This document shows, piece by piece, positions 28,747 to 37,915 of a DNA stretch of 64,000 nt (the stretch's first letter is position 1; each line of letters starts with the position of its first letter). Source of the stretch: Zopfochytrium polystomum. Taxonomy: Eukaryota > Chytridiomycota > Chytridiomycetes > Chytridiales > Chytridiaceae. The notes beneath the pieces were generated by a model, which searched no databases, was not told the DNA's origin, and saw only the letters and a list, made by a program, of their open reading frames with translations. The translations under genes were made by a program, and so were the position numbers. The stretch is taken from NCBI GenBank assembly GCA_025765615.1, contig JAIVFJ010000160.1, positions 62,001 through 126,000 on the forward strand. The letters run 5' to 3'.

Positions 28747-30754
28747 ACCTTGTAACTTCGCTTTCATATTTCTCATAGTATTCTATTAATATTTTCTTAA
28801 AATCCATTCTCCAGTTCATCTTTGGCTCTTCGTTTATTGTTCTGTATGCATATCTTATTTTACATTCTTTTACTGTCATGAATTTTACTTAAATGATCGT
28901 GCTCACGAGTTCCCTCAATAAATTCACCATCCGCACAGTTTATATCTCCGTTCTCTCCACAATGCTTCATATGGTGAATCGCATTCATCTGGAACACTGT
29001 ATGCAACCATTTCACGTAAAAAATATTTGCAAAAATTAAGAGTATGCACTGTTGGATGACAGTATCTTTTATGATCTTGCTCCACTGCATTTGGTTGTGT
29101 TAAATATTTTATAATTGTTTTCATAATTTCTTCTGATCTTACGTACTTTAAATACCATTTTCGAATTAACAAATGTCCATAACCAACTGGGGATGCTCCT
29201 TTCTCAAATGCATACTCCAACCATTCTTTCTTATTATGTATTATACATTCTATCACTACTTCGTCTGAATGCCATGTATGATCAATAAAGTTGTTATAGA
29301 TTTCTTTGCTATTATCATCGGGTTATTTTTATAAAATTGTCTAATAGGTAAATATACATTATCACGAGTTAACAATAGCATTTTTTCCATGGAAACATGT
29401 GCATCCATGTTTTTCCAAACATTAGAAAAAACATACCATTTATTGTCAGTGAAAGCAAAATTTGGAAAATAGTATTTTAATAGTTCTGCGTGAGGTGTTG
29501 TCACCTTAATTGATTCCAATGTTTTGTTAACCAAATTTGTGATAATTGTGTTGTTAAAAATAGTGTTATCTATAGTTAATTCAAGAAGATCATTTATATC
29601 AGAAGTGTCATGTTCATTACTGTTGTAATTATTTTGAATATTGTTTTGTACATTGTTTTGTATATTTATAGTGATTCCTAAATATTGATTAAGTGATTTG
29701 TATTCACCTGGAATATTTAATGCCATTTTGGGAAATACTGAGTTACATTTAATACATTCTGCTCTGTAACCATCTTTATTTAGAACATGTTCACTTTTAC
29801 ATCCATCTTCACATTTTCTGAAGCTTGGGAATAGAAATGCTAATTCACTCATTGATGATCTTAGTTCAACAGGTCCACATTCAACGTTTGAAATTTCAGC
29901 ACCACAGTATTCTTTTACATAAGATTTCATTTCTTGTATAACTTCATTTTTATCAACGTCAACAATATCAGGTTGCCAAGTTGTATCCATTGGTTTATTA
30001 ACAAGTTGAATCTTGTAACCAGTTTGTTGTTCAACAGCACTTTCAACTTCACGTAAGATATCATCCATATTACCTTTAACACTGCTTTTTTCAATTGTTA
30101 ATCCATCATACATGAAAGTACCGACTTTCATTTTCTTACTAGTAAAAGTCTTATTCATAACCATCAATATTTCATTTTCAATATTCTGCAGCACACGAGA
30201 AATAAAGCTAGCTTTATGATTTGTTTTTTCAGATTCAATTAATTTTTGATAGACACTAATGTATTTTTTTTCAAGCACAAGCTGTCCAATTAAAGAGTGT
30301 AAATAAGTGAATGCATACGACGAATATCGTCATTTTCATTTGAAATGTTTTCATCATAAAGAATATACAAGAAAGATTCTTTTGTAAGTCCGTATTTTTT
30401 CAAAAAAGCTTCACGTTGTGTAGTATATTCAAGAAGTGTTTTGTTTGTAATCTTAAGATTTTTTTGAATGAGTTGAAATAGCAATACAGGATGACAATTT
30501 TTTATATCAATATCGTAGTAAATACCATTAACAAGATATGCACGGATTTCACGTTTAAGGCCTTGAAGGCCATTATTTGCATTAAAACGTCCAAAATTGT
30601 TAATTTGTGTATAACTGACAATTCCAGTACTAGCACGAACCTTATCTTTGGTTTCAGAAGTAATGTCAACACCTTTACGACTTTTAATCATAGAACAGTT
30701 AAGAACATTTTGTTTACGAATAGGATCGATGTGTTCACGAAGTTTAATAATCAT
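28747..30754 (-). pseudogene. TV-Pol/family-A-like polymerase with D5-N-like region, multiply frameshifted
   Basis: On the minus strand the first piece (30754-30290) contains YYDIDIKNCHPVLLFQL, the motif-A form (Asp-x-Asp...Asn-x-His-Pro) of the family-A-related polymerases called TV-Pol. The next piece (30278-29256) has FMYDGLTIEK, the matching motif C. A four-Cys zinc-binding pattern (CEDGC...CIKC) and a D5-N-like stretch (YYFPNFAFTDNKWYVFSNVWKNMD) follow. Frame changes occur near 30290, 29310, 28930 and 28880, and coding ends near 28747. In relatives, TV-Pol is fused to an S3H helicase; no Walker motifs are visible here. It is probably the replication protein of segment A or of a mobile element within it. 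Confidence 0.6.
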
Positions 30755-30885
30755 TTTGTGAGATAATTAATGATGTGATTTTTTCAATTTTATTGAAGCG
30801 AATATATTTGAAATATTTTATATCATATTATCGTCACATTTCTGATCCAATGTCTCAAGCAATTTAAATTAATAAATGTTAGAAT

Positions 30886-30976
30886 GTCACGTGACTTTCT
30901 TAAAAGAATGCTGGTTTAAACGTAATTAAAAAGTCACGTGACCTTTGCTCTATATTTAATTGGACGGTCACGTGAC
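30886..30976. promoter_or_regulatory. Three GTCACGTGAC palindromes upstream of the polymerase gene
   Basis: Perfect 10-bp palindromes at 30886-30895, 30933-30942 and 30967-30976, spaced 47 and 34 nt apart, lie 132-222 nt upstream of the start at 30754 and downstream of the F-box array. The same core recurs at 31611, 32761, 18149 and 15231. A binding site for a viral or host transcription factor, or an origin element, is inferred. Confidence 0.5.
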
Positions 30977-31007
30977 TTAGATTATAAACAACATTTGATA
31001 AATTTTG

Positions 31008-31556
31008 TTATGATCCAAATAGATATTTGATAGGAAACATGTTTTCGAACCAATTAGTGTAAATGTAGTCAGTAAGCTTTGACAAAGAATTATATTTAAA
31101 CCAGATCATTTTACAATCTTTATCTCCACTAATAATAATATTTTGTTTTAAATTTTTAACAGCACTTCTATAAATGTAGTTACTTTAATAATCATTCGAT
31201 TCACGTTCGATATATAATATTTTAGAATCGATAAACCATTCAACACTTACAATAAAAGTATTATCACATTCAACTTCAAACCGACGTACGCCATGACCAT
31301 GTTCACGCTCTTGACAACAAATAGATACAAGTTCCTCAGTTTCATCAATTTCAGCCATTTTTACAAAGTCATTTCCTTTTTGTAATCTGTATCCAAAAAG
31401 TCTTCTAAATTCACGAAAAACACGAAGATGTTTTCTTTTCATTGTATATCCAATATATTTTTCGATGTGTAACTTTTCATTGATAGAACCAATAATGTCA
31501 CTGAACAAAACATGACTGAAAATCATTTGTAAGATTTCATTTGGCAAACGAGTCAT
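31008..31556 (-). pseudogene. F-box-like paralog A, premature stop
   Basis: From ATG 31556, MTRLPNEILQMIFSHVLFSD is an F-box-like start. It is followed by DIIGSINEKLHIEKY, a basic KRKHLRVFREFRRLFG, and VSVEWFIDSKILYIERESND, shared with the next three copies. The frame stops at 31185, but DNA matching the paralog C-terminus (through the equivalent of KYLFGS) continues to 31008. The gene therefore lost its last 55-60 codons to a frame change. Confidence 0.6.
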
Positions 31557-31610
31557 AATGGTACAGAAATGAAGATTAGCAATGAAATTTTAAATTTCTT
31601 GAAATTAGAA

Positions 31611-31622
31611 GGTCACGTGACC
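31611..31622. promoter_or_regulatory. GGTCACGTGACC palindrome upstream of F-box A
   Basis: A perfect 12-bp palindrome, 55 nt upstream of the ATG at 31556 and just past the 3' end of paralog B. Confidence 0.5.
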
Positions 31623-31633
31623 CTCGATTGCAT

Positions 31634-32149
31634 TTATGATCCAAACAGATATTTGATAGGAAACATGTTTTCATACCAATACTCGTAAATGTACTCAGTA
31701 AGCTTTGACAAAGAATTCGATCTATACCAGATCATTTTACAATCTTTATCTCCACTAATTATATTCTTGTCAAAATATTTTATAGTACTTCTATAAATGT
31801 GATTAGTTTCATCATCATTAGATTCACGTTCGATATATAATGTTTTAGAATTGAAGAACCATTCAACACTTACAAGAAAAGTTTTATTACATTCAACATC
31901 AAGGCGACGTACAATACCTTGTCGATCAGAACACCACATTTTTACAAAGTCCTTTCTTCTTTCTTTTCTGGATCCAAAAAGTCGTCGAAGTAGACGAAAA
32001 GCACATACACATTTTCTTTTCATGTAACATCCAACATATTTTTCAATGTGTAACTTTTCATCAATAGAACCAATAATGTCACTGAAAAATATGTAACTGA
32101 AAATAATGTGCAAGATTTCATTTGGCAAACTTTTCATAATATTACCCAA
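31634..32149 (-). CDS. F-box-like paralog B, 171 aa
   Basis: This is the longest intact member of the right F-box array. MGNIMKSLPNEILHIIFSYIFFSD gives the F-box-like helix, and residues 30-70 are basic (MKRKCVCAFRLLRRLFG). The C-terminal half has LDVECNKTFLVSVEWFFNSK, LYIERESND and a closing EYWYENMFPIKYLFGS, conserved in copies A and C. A start at MKSLPNEIL, four residues in, is equally possible. The F-box implies recruitment to an SCF ligase; the conserved C-terminal half would be the target-binding part. Confidence 0.65.
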   Translation of the reverse strand: MGNIMKSLPNEILHIIFSYIFFSDIIGSIDEKLHIEKYVGCYMKRKCVCAFRLLRRLFGSRKERRKDFVKMWCSDRQGIVRRLDVECNKTFLVSVEWFFNSKTLYIERESNDDETNHIYRSTIKYFDKNIISGDKDCKMIWYRSNSLSKLTEYIYEYWYENMFPIKYLFGS

Positions 32150-32181
32150 AATGAAGCAATTTTAAATTTATTTAAAAGCAT

Positions 32182-32727
32182 TTATGATCCAAACAGATAT
32201 TTGATAGGAAACATGTTTTCGTACCAATACGTGCAAATGTAATCAGTAAGCTCTGACAAAGAAATAAATCGAAACTAGATCAATTTACAGTCTTTATCTC
32301 CACTAATAGTATTTAGGTGTGTAACAGCACTTCTATAAATGTAGTTACTTTCATAATCATTCGATTCACGTTCGATATATAACATTTTAGAATTGATAAA
32401 CCATTCAACACTTACAATAAAAGTATTATCACATTCAATGTCAAGTCTACGAACAAAACGAGTATGATCACGATCACGATCACAATACCATATGTCATGT
32501 TCAGCAATTTTCACGAAGTCATTTCTATCTTCCCATATTTTTCCAAAATGGTCAAGATCAGGATCAGCATAAACGCGTTTTCTTTTCATATTACATCCAA
32601 CATATTTTTCAATGTGTAACTTTTCATCGATGGAACCAACAATGTCACTGAAAAATATGTAACTAAAAATCATATGTAAGATTTCGTTTGGCAAGCTTTT
32701 CATGATCTTGAAGATTACCATCACCAA
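32182..32727 (-). pseudogene. F-box-like paralog C, premature stop
   Basis: MVMVIFKIMKSLPNEILHMIFSY at 32727 leads into the same architecture as paralog B. The frame stops at 32275 after ISGDKDCKLI. DNA matching the paralog ending (…KYLFGS) continues to 32182. A small internal deletion or change relative to B removes part of the NIISGDKD segment. The third of four tandem copies. Confidence 0.6.
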
Positions 32728-32760
32728 AATGAAGCAATTTTAAATTTCTTTAAATTGGAA

Positions 32761-32772
32761 GATCACGTGATC
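32761..32772. promoter_or_regulatory. GATCACGTGATC palindrome upstream of F-box C
   Basis: A perfect 12-bp palindrome, 34 nt upstream of the frame start at 32727. The same position relative to the gene as the site upstream of paralog A. Confidence 0.5.
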
Positions 32773-32777
32773 TTCAT

Positions 32778-33005
32778 TTACAACAGAAAGTCGACAGGAA
32801 GCATTATATTGATCCAATACTTGTAAATCAACTTAGTAAAACGAAACAAAGTATATTTCCACTTATCTGGATTACGAAAATATTTTACAGCACCTCTATA
32901 TACATAATTACTTTCATTGTCATTAGATTCTCGTTCAAAATAAAAAATTTTAGAATCAGTGCACCATTCAACACTCACAATAAACGTATCCCAAAGCAAC
33001 AACAT
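32778..33005 (-). pseudogene. F-box-like paralog D, N-terminus missing
   Basis: Only the C-terminal half remains: DTFIVSVEWCTDSKIFYFERESNDNES followed by YVYRGAVKYF and KLIYKYWINIMLPVDFLL, aligning with paralogs A-C. The F-box part is absent because the homologous sequence ends near 33005, where a different kind of DNA begins. This marks the right edge of viral segment A. Confidence 0.6.
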
Positions 33006-33286
33006 CTATAATCATATCATTATCAATTTCAATTTACTGGACAACTACTATTTCCTTAATCTCCGCCCAACCTTGTTCCATTGAAATGGTGCATTCTGCC
33101 TGGTACTCTTTCGACTTGCATGATAGCATGCGGGATTGCTGGGATGAGAGTGGCGGGTGGCGGCTTTGGGCAGGTGTTTTAAGAGTACAAGGGGAACCTT
33201 TCATAGGACCAGATTTATGTAGCATAGAGATGGTAGACGGATTTTTACCGCTGAAACCTTGTGTGATGGAGTGTTGGCCTGGCTAG
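33002..33286 (+). other. Junction region with a short protein-like frame
   Basis: A frame open from about 33002 to TAG 33284-33286 encodes MVHSAWYSFDLHDSMRDCWD and a Trp/Gly/Cys-rich rest. The composition is protein-like, but I recognise nothing and see no clear start. It sits between the truncated F-box copy and the metalloprotease gene and may be a remnant of host or segment B coding sequence. Nothing else is visible up to 33385. Confidence 0.25.
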
Positions 33287-33385
33287 CGTGGAGTGAGGTG
33301 GGACTAGTCATTTCTTTGTTTCGCTTCTATCTTTTACCAGTTTCTCTTTCGTCTTACGATTCGGAATGTTTAGTTGTCATTGCTT

Positions 33386-35758
33386 TTATTCGAAGCTCCA
33401 TTGTTGACTATCCTCATTGTTGCATGGATAAGCTCCGACAGGATTGCCAGCTTGGCTGTTCGACTGGTAGTTGTCAAGACATCGTCCACTCCAATGGTTA
33501 ACGAATGTACCCCCTTGAGCGCTCCAGCGCTGATTATCTGTTGTTGTACATCTCTCTAGCGTAAGTATTGCGTACACTTCGCTATTTAGCTCAGAATCGG
33601 TCAAGCAGAGGCCCGATTGCTTATGAGATATTAAGCCATCCGTATAGAAAGACCATTCTTGATCGACACTGCCATTGTAATCCCACAATTGAACAGTTGT
33701 ACCTTGCTGAGCGGCTCCACCGTCTAGTACCATGCCATTTGAGTTTATCATTGATCCGGAGTTAACAACGATTCTAAGCCACAATTGGGTGGCTTGCTGT
33801 GAGCAAGGAGAGACTCTGAGCTCGGAACCAGAAGATGGATTATCCGGCGTTGCCCCAAGGCATGACCTGAATCTCTGATTACATATTTCTCCGATGGAGA
33901 GGAAATTCCAACGGGAGGCACTCTCTCCGTCACAAGGTAGAAGCATTACCAGTGGTGCACCAATCAGCGGATCTGGATATGCCATGAGACACAAGCCCGA
34001 CTGTGTACTTATTATTTCACCAAGAGTAGTGACAGTCCACATTTGGTCGGGTGTTGAGTTACAGGCATAGAGCTGTGGCAAACCAGCGGACACGTTCTCA
34101 GCACCAACTAGACATAAACCGTATCTCGACATTCGAAGCGGTATGTCTTGATAGACAATTTCATCTCTTGAAGACCAGAGAGTGATTCCACCACCACCGA
34201 CAATAGACATGTGACCCGAAGATTGGAGGTATAACTTTTCACCTCCAAGTCCGAATGTCAGTGGTGATGTTCCATAAGTTCCGGAGCTCCATATGATATC
34301 GCCAGAGTTTGAGGAAGTTACCACATTACCGTCACTCTGAAACACAATGCTATATCCTCGATCTCCTTGACCTCCCGTATTAGTTGACCAGATAGCCGCT
34401 CCCGTATTCAAGTCGTAAGATACGAAGTTACCATCGCTTTGCATAACATAGATATAGTTGCTGCTTGAGGATGTGGTTAGTCCCTGGCATTCATATAGAC
34501 TGAAATCTGGGTAAACATAGCCTTCGAGGAAATTGATATTGTCGGTTTCGATGAGCGTATAGAGTGATGGATCAGCCCCGGTGCATGATATTTCGTCGGA
34601 GTCGAGTAGCAACTCGTCATGTCCCACCACAGTCGATTTTTGGTTGCCTCTTAATCTAATACTTTGGAGAGAGGGTTGTGCATATGCCAGCTTGGCATTG
34701 AAGCATCTACCTATTCCTGATCTTACAACCTTGCACCACCTGACCTCGGGAAATCCATCGTTATAGTACTTAATTGCCAGGCAGTCGTTTTCTGTTATAG
34801 CGCTGAGGCTTAGACTCGATGGTAGCATTATAGAGGAGCTGTCGTAAGCAGAAGCGTACCAGATCCCTGCCTCCTGTGCGTTTATCTCATGCGCTAGGCC
34901 CAAAACATGCCCCAGCTCATGCGTCATAGCCACGACAGATCTTTCTAGAGTTCTGGCGACCAGCCGCGGATAGTTTATTAGCACTGTGTTCGTTGTCCTA
35001 CTGTAATCGCTTGGGAAAAAGGCACAAGCAATCGCGCTCGGGTCTCTACAGACAGTTGTCTCTTGTAGTTTGAACCATATCGAGGCTAAGGAGGCCGATT
35101 CTGTATAAGTGATTTTCGAAGTGAAACCTCCTTCTTGCTCGTTGCATCCTGTCCTCCACCCTTCGATGCTTAATGATATTATACCGGCTGCTGTCTCTAT
35201 GGAGTTTTGAAGAGTATCTACCGCAACAATGGTGTAGGTCATCGGGGCACCGGACCATATCACCAATGTCCTCTCTTCTGGGGATGTTTCAAGCATCCAC
35301 TGGGACCTCCTCCTTAAGCGTCTCTTCAAGGATGGGCTGGCTGTCGAGTTGTTGGTTGAGACTTTTTTTTCTTCCTCATCGTGGTTTTCTGTCAAAGATT
35401 CTGCTTCTAGTGCAAGAAACTCTTCATATGTGACATCTATATAGCCTTCCGGTAGATAGTTGCAATGCTGAATTTCCTCTGTCACCTTTATGCAAGTTGG
35501 AGATGGTGGGCCAGGCTTTCTAGGGTGTGGCCCGCCCAGTGGGAGTAGTGGTGGACAGGGCTGCCCATCGCACTCCGTTTCAGGATCAATGTACTCGCCC
35601 TCTGCATTGTAGGGACCGAATTTGCCCCAGTCATCAAGGCTCCAGTTACCCGCCCTAATCTCTTCAGGTGTCTTCATCGCCGTCACCTGCCATTTGCGCT
35701 TGACCAGACTTACGCATAAGATTGCTACCAGTGAAACAACTGCTATCACCTTTGTCAT
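33386..35758 (-). CDS. Secreted/anchored metalloprotease with B-lectin and ricin-B-type lectin domains, 790 aa
   Basis: This is an intact frame. Residues 1-20 (VIAVVSLVAILCVSLV) form a signal peptide or membrane anchor. A Pro-rich spacer precedes a zinc-metalloprotease domain with THELGHVLGLAHE at about residue 285 (HExxHxxGxxH, the metzincin signature: three zinc His and the catalytic Glu). Residues about 430-540 form a bulb-type lectin domain (YIYVMQSDGNFVSYD; FQSDGNVV). Residues about 555-790 hold two ricin-B-like trefoil domains with QxW-type repeats (CNSTPDQMWTV, SQQATQLWLRI, DQEWSF, NEDSQQWSFE). Such proteins cleave extracellular targets while lectins bind glycans. An entry, egress or surface role is inferred. 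This is the first gene of segment B. Confidence 0.8.
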   Translation of the reverse strand: MTKVIAVVSLVAILCVSLVKRKWQVTAMKTPEEIRAGNWSLDDWGKFGPYNAEGEYIDPETECDGQPCPPLLPLGGPHPRKPGPPSPTCIKVTEEIQHCNYLPEGYIDVTYEEFLALEAESLTENHDEEEKKVSTNNSTASPSLKRRLRRRSQWMLETSPEERTLVIWSGAPMTYTIVAVDTLQNSIETAAGIISLSIEGWRTGCNEQEGGFTSKITYTESASLASIWFKLQETTVCRDPSAIACAFFPSDYSRTTNTVLINYPRLVARTLERSVVAMTHELGHVLGLAHEINAQEAGIWYASAYDSSSIMLPSSLSLSAITENDCLAIKYYNDGFPEVRWCKVVRSGIGRCFNAKLAYAQPSLQSIRLRGNQKSTVVGHDELLLDSDEISCTGADPSLYTLIETDNINFLEGYVYPDFSLYECQGLTTSSSSNYIYVMQSDGNFVSYDLNTGAAIWSTNTGGQGDRGYSIVFQSDGNVVTSSNSGDIIWSSGTYGTSPLTFGLGGEKLYLQSSGHMSIVGGGGITLWSSRDEIVYQDIPLRMSRYGLCLVGAENVSAGLPQLYACNSTPDQMWTVTTLGEIISTQSGLCLMAYPDPLIGAPLVMLLPCDGESASRWNFLSIGEICNQRFRSCLGATPDNPSSGSELRVSPCSQQATQLWLRIVVNSGSMINSNGMVLDGGAAQQGTTVQLWDYNGSVDQEWSFYTDGLISHKQSGLCLTDSELNSEVYAILTLERCTTTDNQRWSAQGGTFVNHWSGRCLDNYQSNSQAGNPVGAYPCNNEDSQQWSFE

Positions 35759-35843
35759 TTCAATTGTTTCTACCTCTAAATCTTTGATGTCTTGCTGTCA
35801 ATCATTCTTACACAGAGCAATTATTCGTCGGCCATTGTTGAAT

Positions 35844-36035
35844 TCACGAGGGTACAGTCTTTCTTGTGCCATTGCGCATTGTCTTGTGTGATATCAATGC
35901 CTCGTTTCCCAGCAAATGCGGAGTCAGAGCTGTTTTAAGATCATGAAACATATGCTCCATGCAATCGGAATGAGGAAATGTACCATAGAAGCAGCGGGTG
36001 AGATTGTAACGATGGAACCATGTAGTGACTTGTTC
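35844..36035 (-). other. Protein-like frame without a start, 63 codons
   Basis: Between the metalloprotease gene and the next gene a minus-strand frame encodes WFHRYNLTRCFYGTFPHSDC and MEHMFHDLKTALTPHLLGN, ending at TGA 35844-35846. It has no ATG at its upstream end and is preceded by a stop, so it may be the end of a frameshifted small gene. I do not recognise it. Confidence 0.3.
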
Positions 36036-36093
36036 TTATTTCCTGAGAATTGAAGACTACTTTTCAGTGAAGGGACGGTGTATACTATCAAGC

Positions 36094-36837
36094 TCAAAGA
36101 TCATGATCGTGCTCGTCATTTGTAGTTAAGAACGTGACAAGGAGAGCGATTGCATGTTCACATATATTGTCAATATCATTTCGGATTTGTCCAGGTGTAG
36201 TGAATATTCTACCCGCGATTCTAATTTGATCAGCCATGTGTCCATCCGCAGAAAGCAGCCTTTGTATGTCATCCATATTTCGCATCTGTCTTAATTCCAA
36301 ACGTTGTGATGGAATCACGTAGCTATCGTCAATTAGATCCCTCAGTGGAAAGAAACCACGTGCGAACATACGCTCAAATGTTAAGGATCCAATTTCCCTT
36401 GCAATTTCGTCTTTAGAGGGCCTTGGAATACCTCTTTCAATTGTTAATAGTCTTACACATGATGTTTGACTTGTCAAATCTCTCGTCATATTGTAGTTGC
36501 TACCTGGTATGGGCCCCGGAACTGTTTCTACTGAAGCTGAAATGTATAAGGAATCCTTTATAATCACGTAAGCATAGAACAGATATTGTAATGGTGACAA
36601 TACATAATAGCTCACTCTATTATAATCACACTGTGCGGGGACAGGCGTAATCAGCAATTTCGGTGCCTGAGTCATACATTGTAGAGAGAACGCAGCAAAG
36701 CAATTGCTAGGGACCGCATACAAGTTGCAGAATCCAGCGTTTATCTCAATCGCGGAGAAAGTCTCCTTTCGTGTGAGCAAAGGCCCAGGCTCCACAATAG
36801 AATCGGCAAGATTGAAGGGCGCCTGTCCAATTGACAT
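36094..36837 (-). CDS. Hypothetical protein of segment B, 247 aa
   Basis: This is an intact frame from ATG 36837 (MSIGQAPFNLADSIVEPGPLL). The N-terminal half looks beta-rich (CFAAFSLQCMTQAPKLLITP; YYVLSPLQYLFYAYVIIKDS). The C-terminal half is helical and charged (EIAREIGSLTFERMFARGFF; DDIQRLLSADGHMADQIRIAG), ending in an acidic/His tail. There is no signal peptide and I recognise no family. A capsid-type or regulatory role cannot be judged. Its orientation matches the metalloprotease gene. Confidence 0.55.
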   Translation of the reverse strand: MSIGQAPFNLADSIVEPGPLLTRKETFSAIEINAGFCNLYAVPSNCFAAFSLQCMTQAPKLLITPVPAQCDYNRVSYYVLSPLQYLFYAYVIIKDSLYISASVETVPGPIPGSNYNMTRDLTSQTSCVRLLTIERGIPRPSKDEIAREIGSLTFERMFARGFFPLRDLIDDSYVIPSQRLELRQMRNMDDIQRLLSADGHMADQIRIAGRIFTTPGQIRNDIDNICEHAIALLVTFLTTNDEHDHDL

Positions 36838-37002
36838 CGTACTAATGCTTGCTGACTATTATATTTCGACTTTGAGTTTTAAGTTGTTGGGTCGTTCGGG
36901 GCTGAAATAAAAATATGTGTTCTCTCGTCACAATCGTTAAAATATCTCCACGCACCCTCAACTAGCATACCCAAGAAGCAGTAGATTACCATTTCCAGCG
37001 GT

Positions 37003-37466
37003 ATGCCAGGAGGTAGGAAGAAAACACCAACGGGAAAAGAACGGGCTCGGAGACTAGAACTTGTGGCTCAAGTTCATATTCGTCATGTGGTGAGCATAAC
37101 ATGAAATTGCCAGAGGCCATGTCCACAGCGGATGAACGGTTTACTTGAGTTTCCTCCTGTCCAACCAGAGAGTATCTCATCTGTTATACACATCAGCAAT
37201 TCAATAGTCGTAACACCCTCGGCCAGGCTCCTGATCACCGGTATTGTCATAATGCCGTCGCATTACACCCAAGCGGATCACTTCAAGAGTAACCAGATGG
37301 AGGGTTTACTCCTACTGAGTATTTGATGTTTCACGCAGACAACCGTACTGTGGTTGAGGCATTCGGGCAGTTCATGAATCAAAAAGATCGTTCTTTAGAT
37401 GTCAAGAAGTTAATGCACGAAAGACCTGGCGTTACGCATAATGCAAATGTCTACATAAAGGTTTAA
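37003..37466 (+). pseudogene. Degraded gene of segment B with stop and frameshift
   Basis: ATG 37003 opens a basic N-terminus (MPGGRKKTPTGKERARR). A stop interrupts it about 33 codons in, and the same frame continues with LEFPPVQPESISSVIHISNS to about 37300. Coding then appears in another frame (TPTEYLMFHADNRTVVEAFG) to TAA 37464-37466, 22 nt before the next gene. I read these as one decayed gene of about 150 residues. No family is recognised. Confidence 0.35.
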
Positions 37467-37488
37467 TCTGTCAAACGTCAATAGAATC

Positions 37489-37908
37489 TTGTCAATTATG
37501 AATTCCAAGGTTATTCGTGTCAGTGAATTTCCATTCTTGAAGCTCGATTATGACTGTAAGATAAGGTATAATCTTACGGAATACACTTCAGCTCAAGATG
37601 CTTTCATAGATGCGGAGGTGAAATCATCAGTTAAGTCTCCCGATGGTACATACAATACTAAGCCCGTTCAGGAGGTAGTGAGATCAAACCTTGCCCCTGA
37701 GCATGGCACTGCGGAGTACCTTGAATCTCTTATTGAAGTTATGAGGGCCATTCTTCATTGTAAATTTGGAAGTGATAATCCAGAGATTCAAGAACAATTG
37801 AGAGATCTAGGGAAAGGGCCCATCTCCCATATCAACTCTGACGGTGACGTGTTTTGGGGAATTCAGAAGGGATACGGGATACTTCTTGCAGAACGACAGG
37901 CTTCCTGA
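37489..37908 (+). CDS. NADAR-domain-like protein, possibly cut at the C-terminus
   Basis: About 139 residues. The order FPFLKLDYDCKIRYNLTEYTSAQDAFIDAEVK matches the start of the NADAR fold (first strands, then the helix where relatives have a His before a Lys). AILHCKFGSDNPEIQEQLRDLG and DVFWGIQKGYG match its C-terminal substrate-site segment, normally Trp-Gly-x-Gly followed by Gly-x-Asn-x-x-Gly. The last expected helix is missing or out of frame. NADAR proteins act on ADP-ribose-linked or related N-glycosidic bonds and are common in large DNA viruses and phages. It ends 7 nt before the helicase gene start. Confidence 0.55.
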   Translation: MSIMNSKVIRVSEFPFLKLDYDCKIRYNLTEYTSAQDAFIDAEVKSSVKSPDGTYNTKPVQEVVRSNLAPEHGTAEYLESLIEVMRAILHCKFGSDNPEIQEQLRDLGKGPISHINSDGDVFWGIQKGYGILLAERQAS

Positions 37909-37915
37909 AACGACC

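Noticed and set aside
36986..37180. Minus-strand 64-codon frame opposite the degraded gene
   Set aside because: Alternate-strand reading of the sequence assigned to 37003-37466, with no motif support.
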